Positions 42,937 to 51,147 of a stretch of DNA of 64,000 bases are shown here, piece by piece. Location of the stretch: the NCBI RefSeq assembly GCF_000364445.2, contig NZ_CP043538.1:1805612-1869611 (forward strand). Reading direction: 5' to 3'. This DNA comes from Methylobacterium mesophilicum SR1.6/6. Its GTDB lineage: Bacteria > Pseudomonadota > Alphaproteobacteria > Rhizobiales > Beijerinckiaceae. The notes beneath the pieces are model-generated. The model made no database searches, had not been told where the DNA came from, and worked only from the letters and a program-made list of their open reading frames with translations. How positions within the stretch are numbered: position 1 is the stretch's first letter; each line of letters begins with the position of its first letter. Both the position numbers and the translations under genes were made by a program.

Positions 42937-43953
42937 ATGAAGAAGATCGGATTCCTCTCGTTCGGGCATTGGGCGCCGACGGCGCGGTCCGGAACACGCT
43001 CGGCCGGCGATACCCTGCTGCAGTCCATCGACCTCGCGGTCGCGGCGGAAGAGCTCGGTGCCGACGGCGCCTATTTCCGGGTCCATCACTTCGCGCGCCA
43101 GCTCGCCTCGCCGTTTCCGCTGCTTGCGGCCGTCGGCGCCCGGACCAAGCGCATCGAGATCGGCACCGGCGTCATCGACATGCGCTACGAGAACCCGCTC
43201 GCCATGGTCGAGGACGCCGGATCGGCGGACCTGATCTCGGGCGGCCGGCTCCAGCTCGGCATCAGCCGCGGCTCGCCCGAGCAGGTCATCGACGGCTGGC
43301 GGCACTTCGGCTACGCGCCGCGCGATGGCGAGAGCGATGCCGACATGGGCCGCCGGCACGCCGAGGTCTTCCTCGACCTCCTGGATGGGAAAGGCTTTGC
43401 CGAGCCCAATCCGAGGCCGATGTTTGCCAACCCGCCGGGCCTGCTGCGCCTGGAGCCGCATTCCGACGGCTTGCGCGAGCGGATCTGGTGGGGCTCTGCC
43501 TCTGACGCCACCGCAATCTGGGCCGCGCAGCAGGGCATGAACCTGCAGAGCTCGACCCTCAAGGCCGACGAGACCGGCGAGCCGTTCCACGTCCAGCAGG
43601 CCAGGCAGATCCGCCGCTATCGCCAGGCCTGGACCGAGGCGGGGCACGCGCGCGTGCCGCGGGTCTCCGTTTCCCGGTCGATCTTCGCGCTGGTGAACGA
43701 CCTCGACCGCGCCTATTTCGGACGCGGCGAGAGCAGCGACCAAGTCGGCATCATCGACAACATGCGGGCGGTGTTCGGCCGCTCCTACGCCGCGGAGCCG
43801 GAGCGCCTGGTCGAGGCGCTCAGAGCCGACACGGCGATCGCAGAGGCCGACACCCTCCTGCTGACGGTGCCGAACCAGCTGGGCGTGGCCTACAACGCCC
43901 ACGTCATCGAGAGCATTCTCAAGTATGTCGCTCCGCAACTCGGCTGGCGCTGA
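42937..43953 (+). CDS. LLM-class flavin-dependent oxidoreductase
   Basis: These 338 residues have the luciferase-like TIM barrel: LLQSIDLAVAAEELGADGAY, FRVHHFARQLASPFPLLAAV, IEIGTGVIDMRYENPLAMVE, LISGGRLQLGISRGSPEQVI and WWGSASDATAIWAAQQGMN. It uses FMN or F420-like flavin to oxidise or reduce small molecules. ATG 42937 was chosen where the barrel begins (MKKIGFLSFGHWAPT). It follows GST and may work in the same detoxification response. Confidence 0.88.
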   Translation: MKKIGFLSFGHWAPTARSGTRSAGDTLLQSIDLAVAAEELGADGAYFRVHHFARQLASPFPLLAAVGARTKRIEIGTGVIDMRYENPLAMVEDAGSADLISGGRLQLGISRGSPEQVIDGWRHFGYAPRDGESDADMGRRHAEVFLDLLDGKGFAEPNPRPMFANPPGLLRLEPHSDGLRERIWWGSASDATAIWAAQQGMNLQSSTLKADETGEPFHVQQARQIRRYRQAWTEAGHARVPRVSVSRSIFALVNDLDRAYFGRGESSDQVGIIDNMRAVFGRSYAAEPERLVEALRADTAIAEADTLLLTVPNQLGVAYNAHVIESILKYVAPQLGWR

Positions 43954-44104
43954 ACGGAGCGCCGGGCCAGTCCGGCGCCCTGCGCCGACGACAGCGCCGG
44001 GCCCGGTGGCGGACGGCACTTCCCGGAAGGCCGACCGTCTGATGTTGATCTAGATCGGAAGGGGACGGCACGAGGTGCGCCGCTCCTGGGCAGGCGACTC
44101 GGCC

Positions 44105-44737
44105 TTACCGGCGAGCTTCGGTCGCCATCCTGACGGCCAGTGCGGCCAGCACTGTCCCCATCACCCAACGCTGCACAACGGCAAACGACGGGCGTCGACT
44201 GAGGAACATGGCAATTGAGCCGGCCGAGAGAGCGATAGCCGCGTTGACCAGAACGCTGATGACAATCTGGGTCGTGCCGAGCAGGAGGGCTTGGCCGAGC
44301 ACGCTGCCCCGAGCCGGATCGATGAACTGCGGCAGCAGCGACAGATACATGACCGCGATCTTCGGATTCAGCAGGTTGGTCAGAAATCCCATCAGAAAAA
44401 GCTTGGCTGGACCGTCTTTTGACAGCTCCTTCACCTGGAACGGCGAACGACCGCCGGGCCGGACGGCCTGCCACGCAAGCCACAGCAGATATGCTGCGCC
44501 CGTGATGCGGATCGCATCGTACGCGTAGGGTACCGCCAGCACGAGCGCCGTGATGCCGAAGGCGGCGCAGAGCATGTAGACGACGAAGCCGAGCGCCACG
44601 CCGCCGAGCGAGATCAAACCGGCCGTCCTGCCTTGGCAGATCGAACGCGAGATTAGGTAGACCATGTTCGGCCCTGGCGTCAGGACCATGCCCAGCGCGA
44701 CGGCCGCGAAGGCGAGGAGGTTGCTCAATTCAGGCAT
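44105..44737 (-). CDS. LysE/RhtB family amino-acid exporter
   Basis: These 210 residues show the LysE-family start LLAFAAVALGMVLTPGPNMV, YLISRSICQGRTAGLISLGG, AAYLLWLAWQAVRPGG and FLMGFLTNLLNPKIAVMYLS LLPQF, with about six membrane helices. Members export amino acids or homoserine lactones. Its upstream region carries GCGTCGGTCAC, shared with the HxlR/GST space, so it may be in the same regulon. It is monocistronic. Confidence 0.9.
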   Translation of the reverse strand: MPELSNLLAFAAVALGMVLTPGPNMVYLISRSICQGRTAGLISLGGVALGFVVYMLCAAFGITALVLAVPYAYDAIRITGAAYLLWLAWQAVRPGGRSPFQVKELSKDGPAKLFLMGFLTNLLNPKIAVMYLSLLPQFIDPARGSVLGQALLLGTTQIVISVLVNAAIALSAGSIAMFLSRRPSFAVVQRWVMGTVLAALAVRMATEARR

Positions 44738-45757
44738 CGTCGTCCCGTCATCAGGAGGATGCCCAGACGCGTGGCGCTCTGCACCAGCGGTCCCCGATGG
44801 TGTATCATCTCAAGCGTCGGTCACGCGAGGTGAACTATCCCTAACCTCGTCTGTCCTGCGTGGGAAGCCTCGGCCGTATCACGTCCGCTTTTGGCGTTTC
44901 GTCACGGGTGAGCAGATGGTCAGAAATCCGCCCATCTCAGACGCTCACACGGTCTCTGCGTGGTCGCTGAGGTCGGCCAAGTCGGTCGCCGGCGGCGCTT
45001 CCTCTGAGCGACGACGCGTCGGTCACTCGGCCATTTCGGATCGGGGCGGGATGCATAAGCTGCTCCGCCGCTCGCAGGCGAGCCGCCTGCCTGCGACCGA
45101 CCCAGCGGGTCTAGGGGCCACCGCGACGTGCGCGACGCTGACGAAACCTTGAGTGGCGTTGGAACAGGCATCACCAAGGCCCGGCGTCGCATCCGGCCAC
45201 CGTCGCGCGCGCGAACCGCACGAAGACTGGCTCACGCCGCGCGGAACCCCGCTCACCCGAGTGCTCAACGGGGCGGCCGAGCCGTCGAATATGATGCGCT
45301 GACGCGCGGTGACGGTCACCTGGGCCGGCAGGCCGGGCTGCCGCGCGACGTGTCGCATGTCGGTGAGGCGCGCCACGCGCCGCGCGTCCACGTCGGCAGA
45401 CACGACGGCGCAGGCCTGCCCGATGCCGCGGGCATCGGACTGGCGGGCGGGCGGGCAGCACGGCCGGAGGCCATCCGCCGTGCCGGCGCGGACCTGAGCA
45501 CGTGCTTCGGTGGCCGGATCGGGGCCGTCGCGTCCGCGTCATGCCGCGCGTCGCCTCCGCCGGCGGCCACGACTGGATCATCCGCGCGGGACGGCGATGC
45601 ATCGCCAGAGCGTCCCACGCGTTCGCCACTGAGGCAGCCGCTCGGCTGTCCGGTCGGTTGTCCGGCACGTGCCGGAAGCAGTCGGAAGCAGGCGGTGGTC
45701 TGCGGAAGCTCGGCGACGTGAAGCGCCCGCGTGAGGGCACAGCGGAGAGGATGGCCC
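44738..45757. other. About 1 kb without a supported gene
   Basis: None of the frames here shows a family motif; the long ones are high-Arg antisense-like translations. The word GCGTCGGTCAC is present at 44814-44824 and 45016-45026. A possible hairpin CGCAGGC...GCCTGCG lies at 45073-45095. The region may contain eroded genes. The promoter of the LysE gene must lie at 44740-44830. Confidence 0.4.
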
Positions 45758-45958
45758 ATGACGAACCCCGGCATGCCCGATCCCGGCACCCCCGATCCCG
45801 GCGGCCCCGATCTGCCGACACCCGGCGAGCCGCCGCCGACCGAGCCCATGCCCGGCGACCCGCCGATGCCCGCACCGCCGCCCGATCCGGTGCCGGGAGA
45901 CCCTGCCGGGCCGGACTTGGTCCCGGGCGATCCCGTCGGCCCTGGGACGGTCATGTGA
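45758..45958 (+). CDS. Small Pro/Asp/Gly-rich protein
   Basis: A 66-aa frame from ATG 45758 is preceded by GGAGAGG. It is built of P-D-P-G and P-G-D-P units (MTNPGMPDPGTPDPGGPDLP and so on), acidic, without Cys, aromatic residues or Lys. More than a third of the residues are Pro. Such sequence is disordered and may be extended. No leader or hydrophobic part is seen. The codon periodicity and ribosome site support a gene, but the function is unknown. Confidence 0.5.
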   Translation: MTNPGMPDPGTPDPGGPDLPTPGEPPPTEPMPGDPPMPAPPPDPVPGDPAGPDLVPGDPVGPGTVM

Positions 45959-46128
45959 TCCGAAGCCGATATGCGCCGAAGCCGATTTGACAGAAGCTCG
46001 CGGGAGGCCGTTTCCGGGGAGCCGGGCCGCACGCATCGGCGCTGGTCGAGCATGAGGTGTTCGTCCCATCCCGACATCCCGCTTCGCGCGGGATCCCCAT
46101 CCCATCGCGGCAACCGGGGTGCCGGTCC

Positions 46129-46371
46129 ATGACGGGCGGCACACGGCACGACCACCGCCCTGCGGCCGACATCTGTCGGGAGAACGGATGGGGCGTGGGA
46201 ACCCGCCTGATCGGCGACGCCGGGCTCGGGCCCACGGTGATCTGCATCACGGCGCTCGGCACGAGGGTGATGCTGGCACGCATGATCAGCCACGACGGCG
46301 CACCGGTCGCCTACTGCGACGCGCAGGCCTGGAGCCTGGGAGCACGCGAGTGGTGCCGGATCTCCGAGTGA
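46129..46371 (+). CDS. Small conserved-looking hypothetical protein
   Basis: The 80-aa frame from ATG 46129 contains DICRENGWGVGTRLIGDAG, TVICITALGTRVMLARMISH and AWSLGAREW. I have the impression of a short-protein family frequent in Methylobacterium genomes (C-R-x-x-GW-x-VGTRLIG, then ITALG, W-x-L-x-x-R-x-W), but its role is unknown. It precedes a response regulator on the same strand by about 115 bp. Confidence 0.6.
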   Translation: MTGGTRHDHRPAADICRENGWGVGTRLIGDAGLGPTVICITALGTRVMLARMISHDGAPVAYCDAQAWSLGAREWCRISE

Positions 46372-46485
46372 CGGGATCTGTCGATCGGCAGCCGGCGCCG
46401 ATGATCCGCGAGCGGACCTTTGACCGAACGCCAATAATCAAAAGCCACGCTGAAACGCGGGACGGTCGGACGCATTTTCTGATGC

Positions 46486-46854
46486 ATGTCAGGTTCTCGC
46501 CCGCTCGCCATCCTTGCCGAAGACGAAGCCGTGATCCGCATGGCGGCCGCAGCCATGCTCGACGCGCTCGGGTTCGAGGTCCTGGAAGCCGACCATGCGG
46601 CCGAGGCGCTGCGCCTCCTGGAGGCGAACAGCGGCGCCGCCCTCCTCTACACGGATATCGACATGCCGGGCGGGATGGACGGTTGCGATCTGGCCCACAC
46701 CACTACCGCACGTTGGCCGGAGACGAAGATCATCGTCTGTTCGGGGTGCGATCCCCGGGTGGCGGCACGACTGCCCGACTGCGCTTACTTCCTCAACAAG
46801 CCCTGCGCGGACAAGCTGGTGCGCAAGGCGTTGCAGGTGCTGCGGCTGCACTGA
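46486..46854 (+). CDS. Single-domain response regulator (CheY-like)
   Basis: These 122 residues form only a receiver domain. Acidic pair Glu12/Asp13 (AEDE), phospho-acceptor Asp57 in YTDIDMPGGMDG, Ser86 in VCSGCD, and Lys105 in LNKPC are all in place. It has no DNA-binding domain, so it works by protein contact, as CheY or the small receivers of alphaproteobacterial stress phosphorelays do. No kinase is adjacent. Confidence 0.88.
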   Translation: MSGSRPLAILAEDEAVIRMAAAAMLDALGFEVLEADHAAEALRLLEANSGAALLYTDIDMPGGMDGCDLAHTTTARWPETKIIVCSGCDPRVAARLPDCAYFLNKPCADKLVRKALQVLRLH

Positions 46855-46942
46855 CGGCCGGCAGCGGCGCCGACGGCGGGGCGCGTCAAAGGTATCCAGG
46901 CCTGCGGGGGATCTTGGCCGCTCGTCAGCGCGCTGGCCAGGG

Positions 46943-47386
46943 ATGCTGTTCCTCTACGGTCTCACCATTCTCGCTGGCATCGCCAACGCGATCCAACCTG
47001 GGCAGAACGCGATGCTGTCCAAGTCGCTCGGTCTGCCGATCACGGCCGGCCTGATCACCCTGCTCGTCAGCACGACGGCGCTGCTGCTCGGTGGTCTCGC
47101 CCTCGGCAAGCTCGAATTGCCGACCGGCCAGCACCTCGCCGCAGTGCCCTGGTGGGCGTGGCTCGGCGGGTTCTTCAGCGTCCTGCTGATTCTCGCACAG
47201 CTCTACGCCTCGCCCGCGATCGGCGCGGCCTCGTTCCTCGGCATCATCGTGACGGTGGGCGTCGCCGTCTCGATCCTGCTCGACAACTACGGATGGGTCG
47301 GCTTTCCGGTGCATCCGGCCAGCCTCTGGCGGATCCTCGGCGCCCTCCTGATGATCGCGGGCGTGGCGCTGGTGGCGCTGTTCTGA
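46943..47386 (+). CDS. DMT-family transporter, DUF606/YdcZ type
   Basis: These 147 residues form about four to five membrane helices: LFLYGLTILAGIANAIQPGQ, TAGLITLLVSTTALLLGGLA, WAWLGGFFSVLLILAQLYA, GAASFLGIIVTVGVAVSILL and ILGALLMIAGVALVALF. The N-terminal GIANAIQPGQNAML is characteristic of DUF606. Such half-size proteins function as dimers. The substrate is unknown. Confidence 0.82.
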   Translation: MLFLYGLTILAGIANAIQPGQNAMLSKSLGLPITAGLITLLVSTTALLLGGLALGKLELPTGQHLAAVPWWAWLGGFFSVLLILAQLYASPAIGAASFLGIIVTVGVAVSILLDNYGWVGFPVHPASLWRILGALLMIAGVALVALF

Positions 47387-47704
47387 TCGTGTCCGGTGCG
47401 TCTGTCAGGGCGCCGAGCCGAACGTGCGGATCCTGCTCCGGGGACCGTCGGGCCTGACGCGGTCTGGTCGCGGGCGGCCGGTCGCCTTCGGGCCGAAACC
47501 GCCGGACAGGCGGGCGGGTCTCCGCGAGGCCCCTGAGGCCCCCGCGGGCTCCCGACCAGTGCCTCACCGGCAGGCGCCGTGACAAATTCTCACCCGATCG
47601 TTCCGTCTCGGAACTTGATGAGCCGCCGCCGGCGCGCTCAGAAACTGCCGTCAGCGAAGGTGCGCCGTCCGAAGAGCCGCCGCGCGCTACTGCGGGAGGT
47701 GACG
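47387..47704. other. Non-coding gap before the binding protein gene
   Basis: About 320 bp, GC-rich to 47580, with no supported frame. GGGAGG at 47693-47698 is the ribosome site of the next gene. Nothing else is seen. Confidence 0.35.
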
Positions 47705-48919
47705 TTGCGAAACCCTATGCTCGCGCTCGCGCTCGTGCTCAGCGTCGTCGCGACCGGCGGCGCTGAGTCCGGCGAGATCTCCGGCGGCGTCGTCAAGGTC
47801 GGTGTCCTCACCGACATGAGCGGACCGTATGCCGACAATGTCGGCGCCGGGTCGATCCTCGCCGCGCAGATGGCGGCGGAGGATTTCGGCGGGACGGTCA
47901 ACGGCGCGCGGATCGAGATCGTCTCGGCCGACCATCAGAACAAGGCGGATGTCGGCGCCGCGCTGGCGCGGCGATGGTACGATCAGGACGGCGTCGACAC
48001 GATCACCGAGGTGGTCTCGTCCGGTGTTGCCCTGGCCGTCCAGGCGATCTCGCGGGAGAAGCGGCGGGTCTTCCTCGCGACCGGGCCCGGCACCCCCGAC
48101 CTCACCGGCAAGAACTGCTCCCCGGTCGGCGTCCATTGGGCCTACGACAACTACGCCCTCGGCAACGTGGTCGCGGGGGCCGCCGTCCGGCGGGGACTGA
48201 AGAACTGGTTCTTCCTCACCGCCGATTACAGCTTCGGCCACGCCCTTGAGGAGCAGGCGGCCCGGGTCGTCAAGGCGAACGGCGGAACCGTGAAGGGCTC
48301 CGTGCGCCACCCGCTCGGGACGGCGGATTTCTCGTCCTACCTGCTGCAGGCGCAGGGATCCGGCGCCGAGGTGATCGGGCTTGCCAATGCGGGGACCGAC
48401 TTCATCAACGCCGAGAAGCAGGCAGACGAGTTCGGGATCAAGGCCGGCGGCCAGAAGCTCGCGGCCCTCCTGGTGAACCTGCCGGACATCCACGCCCTCG
48501 GGCTCGACAAGGCGCAGGGCCTGCTGCTCGCCGACAGCTTCTACTGGGACAGGGACGACGCGACACGGGCGTGGTCCAAACGGTTCATGGCGCGCTTCGA
48601 CGGGCGCGCGCCGGGCAGTCTCCAGGCGGCCGTGTATGGGGCCGTGACCCACTACCTGAAGGCGGTCCGGGCGGCAGGGACCGACGAGGCCGAGGCGGTG
48701 ATGGCGCAGATGCGCCAGATGCCCATCAACGACTTCTACACGCGGGACGCGCACCTGCGCCGGGACGGCCGGGTGGTGCGCGACATGTACCTCCTGCAGG
48801 TCAAGAGCCCCGCCGAATCGCGCTATCCCTGGGACTACAACCGGGTGGTCGAGACGGTGCCGGGCGACAGGGCGTTCCGCCCCGAGGCCGAGGGCGGCTG
48901 CCCCCTCGTCACGCCCTGA
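47705..48919 (+). CDS. Branched-chain amino-acid-type ABC substrate-binding protein
   Basis: I chose TTG 47705, 6 bp after GGGAGG; GTG 47699, ATG 47717 and the upstream 47579 are alternatives. The signal peptide is PMLALALVLSVVATGGAES. The Peripla_BP_6 fold follows: VKVGVLTDMSGPYADNVGAG, RIEIVSADHQNKADVGAALA, TEVVSSGVALAVQAISREK, NWFFLTADYSFGHALEEQAA and QGLLLADSFYWDRDDATRAW. It binds amino acids, amides or aromatic compounds. No permease or ATPase is nearby, so it is an orphan binding protein. Its end overlaps the convergent LysR gene by 11 bp. Confidence 0.85.
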   Translation: MRNPMLALALVLSVVATGGAESGEISGGVVKVGVLTDMSGPYADNVGAGSILAAQMAAEDFGGTVNGARIEIVSADHQNKADVGAALARRWYDQDGVDTITEVVSSGVALAVQAISREKRRVFLATGPGTPDLTGKNCSPVGVHWAYDNYALGNVVAGAAVRRGLKNWFFLTADYSFGHALEEQAARVVKANGGTVKGSVRHPLGTADFSSYLLQAQGSGAEVIGLANAGTDFINAEKQADEFGIKAGGQKLAALLVNLPDIHALGLDKAQGLLLADSFYWDRDDATRAWSKRFMARFDGRAPGSLQAAVYGAVTHYLKAVRAAGTDEAEAVMAQMRQMPINDFYTRDAHLRRDGRVVRDMYLLQVKSPAESRYPWDYNRVVETVPGDRAFRPEAEGGCPLVTP

Positions 48920-49826
48920 CGGGGGCGCCCGTCCCCGCGGCTTCGGGATCGCTCGCCTGCGCCTGAAGCCAGGCGAGGAAGATCTCCAGCTTCCGGTTCA
49001 TCGGGCGGCCCGCGGGCCAGACGGCGTGGTGGCCGAGATCCCGCGCCAGGGGAGGCCCGAACAGGGGCACCAGACGCCCGGCCGCGATGTCCCCCCGCAG
49101 CAGCGCCACCTGTCCCATCGCGATGCCCAGGCCCTCGGCCGCCGCCTGATAGGTCAGGACCGAACTCTCGAACATCATCCCGGCGGGGCCCCACGCCTCG
49201 GGCAGGCCGCGGGCCGCGAGCCAGTCGCCCCAGTCGCGGCGGCGGTAGTGCGAGTGCAGGAACGGCCGCGTCCGCAGCGCCGACAGGTCGTCGCCGATCG
49301 CCCGGGCGAGGTCCGGGCTGCACACCGGCTGGATGACATCCGGCAGGAGGAGCCGGGAGTGCGTTCCCGGCCAGTCGCCCTGGCCGAGCTGGATGCCCAC
49401 GTCGATCGTCTCGCGGGTGAAGTCGATCGGCCGGACCGTGTTGCTGAGCTGTATCCGCACGCGGGGGTAGCGGGCGTGGAAATCCGCGAGGCGGGGGATC
49501 AGCCACTTGGCCGCGAAGGTCGCGTAGGCCCGCACGTGCAGGGTCTCGGTCGCCTTCTGGTCGAGGAAGCGCGCAGTCGCCGCCGCGATCCGGGCGAAGG
49601 GCTCGCGGATCTCCGCCGCGTAGGCGGCGCCGGCTTCCGTGAGGCTCGCGCCGTGCCGCTCCCTGTGGAACAGGCGGACCCCGAGGTAGCTCTCCAGGAC
49701 CGCGATCTGGCGGCTGACCGCCGACTGCGTGACGTTCAACTCGCTGGCCGCGCGGCTGAAACCGTTCACCCGCGCGGCGACCTCGAACACGTGCAGCGGG
49801 TTGAGGGGCGGGATGCGGCGCGTCAT
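48909..49826 (-). CDS. LysR family regulator, GcvA-like
   Basis: These 305 residues begin MTRRIPPLNPLHVFEVAARV with helix-turn-helix NGFSRAASELNVTQSAVSRQ and the effector domain RAYATFAAKWLIPRLADFHA, IDVGIQLGQGDWPG, typical of GcvA/AmpR-like LysR proteins. It is divergent from the acyl-CoA dehydrogenase operon (143 bp apart) and is the probable regulator of it. Confidence 0.9.
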   Translation of the reverse strand: MTRRIPPLNPLHVFEVAARVNGFSRAASELNVTQSAVSRQIAVLESYLGVRLFHRERHGASLTEAGAAYAAEIREPFARIAAATARFLDQKATETLHVRAYATFAAKWLIPRLADFHARYPRVRIQLSNTVRPIDFTRETIDVGIQLGQGDWPGTHSRLLLPDVIQPVCSPDLARAIGDDLSALRTRPFLHSHYRRRDWGDWLAARGLPEAWGPAGMMFESSVLTYQAAAEGLGIAMGQVALLRGDIAAGRLVPLFGPPLARDLGHHAVWPAGRPMNRKLEIFLAWLQAQASDPEAAGTGAPVRA

Positions 49827-49968
49827 CGCTCCACCGGGATACAAAAACTCATACCTCGATAACCCCTGCTCAATTGTCAGGCAAACGCGGCGGCCCCTAA
49901 GGCTGGAGGACCAGACAGCGGCCGTGCCTGCGGGCATCGCTCGCCCCCGGAGGCCGGGAGTACGTCGT

Positions 49969-51144
49969 ATGGACTTCGCCTACACCGAGGAGCTGACCCT
50001 CTTCGCCGACACCGTCCGCCGCTTCGCCGGCGACGCGCTCGCGCCGGGGGCCCTGGAGCGGGCGCACCGACCCGGCTTCCCCTTCGACGTCGCACGGCAG
50101 ATGGCGGCCCAGGGCCTGCTCGGCATCACGTTCCCGGTCGAGGACGGGGGCCAGGGCGGCACGCTCATGGACGCGGTGATCGCCATCGAGCAGGTCGCGG
50201 CGGCCTGCCCCCGCAGCGCCGACGTGGTCCAGGCGGGCAATTTCGGGCCGATCCGCACCTTCGTCGAGTACGCCACCCCGGCCCAGAAGGAACGGTTCCT
50301 GCCCGATCTCCTCGCGGGGCGCACGGTCATCTGCCTCGGCATGTCCGAGCCGAACGCGGGCTCGGCCGCGACCGACCTCCAGACGACGGCGCGGCCCGAC
50401 GGCGACGGCTATCTCCTCAACGGCTCCAAGATCTTCTCGACCCACGGGCCGGACGCCGCGCTGTTCCTGATCTACGTCCGGTTCGGGCCCGGGGTCGGCG
50501 GAATCGGCTCCGTCCTCGTGGAGCGCGGCACGCCGGGCTTCACCATCGGCAAGCCGTCCGCCTACATGAGCGGCGAGGAATGGGCACCGTTCTACTTCGA
50601 GGATTGCCGCATCCCGGCCGAGAACGTCCTCCTCGGGCCGGGCGGGTTCAAGCGCCAGATCGCGGGCTTCAACGTCGAGCGGCTCGGCAACGCCTCCCGG
50701 GCGCTGGCGCTCGGCCGTTACGCCTTCGACCGCGCCCGCGAGCACGCGATGACCCGCAGCCAGTTCGGCCGGCCCCTCTGCGAGTTCCAGGGCCTGCAGT
50801 GGAAATTCGCGGAGTGCGCGACGAAACTCGCCGCGGCGCAACTCCTGCTCTACCGCGCCGCCTCGGTGCGGGAGGGGGAGCTTCCCACGGCGGCGGACAC
50901 GGCCATGGCCAAGCTCGCCTGCAACACGGCGGGCTTCGAGGCGGCGAACGAGGCGGTCCAGATCATGGGCGGCACCGGTTACTCGACGGAGGCGCTGGCC
51001 GAGTACTGCATGCGCCGCACCCGGGGCTGGATGATCGCGGGCGGTTCGATCGAGATGCTCAAGAACCGCATCGCGGAGGATGTCTTCGGGCGGCGCTTCG
51101 ACCAACGGGCCCCGAAGGCCGAGCCGCGCCGGGCCGCCGAGTAG
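49969..51144 (+). CDS. Acyl-CoA dehydrogenase family protein
   Basis: The 391-aa protein from ATG 49969 follows GGAGG and GGGAG. The FAD/substrate regions are clear: CLGMSEPNAGSAATDLQTTA, YLLNGSKIFSTHG, EHAMTRSQFGRPLCEFQGLQ and IMGGTGYSTEALAEYCMRRT. At the usual catalytic Glu (YEGT in medium-chain enzymes) the sequence reads MIAGGS, without Glu. A Glu occurs at 237 in FNVERL, where isovaleryl- and long-chain enzymes carry their base. It is the first gene of an operon with an NDP-forming CoA synthetase 3 bp downstream. Confidence 0.9.
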   Translation: MDFAYTEELTLFADTVRRFAGDALAPGALERAHRPGFPFDVARQMAAQGLLGITFPVEDGGQGGTLMDAVIAIEQVAAACPRSADVVQAGNFGPIRTFVEYATPAQKERFLPDLLAGRTVICLGMSEPNAGSAATDLQTTARPDGDGYLLNGSKIFSTHGPDAALFLIYVRFGPGVGGIGSVLVERGTPGFTIGKPSAYMSGEEWAPFYFEDCRIPAENVLLGPGGFKRQIAGFNVERLGNASRALALGRYAFDRAREHAMTRSQFGRPLCEFQGLQWKFAECATKLAAAQLLLYRAASVREGELPTAADTAMAKLACNTAGFEAANEAVQIMGGTGYSTEALAEYCMRRTRGWMIAGGSIEMLKNRIAEDVFGRRFDQRAPKAEPRRAAE

Positions 51145-51147
51145 GCC

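Noticed and set aside
45128..45721. A 197-codon frame in the 1-kb gap after the LysE gene
   Set aside because: Arg/Ala/Gly-rich translation without motif, with equally long frames on the other strand; not distinguishable from chance at this GC content.
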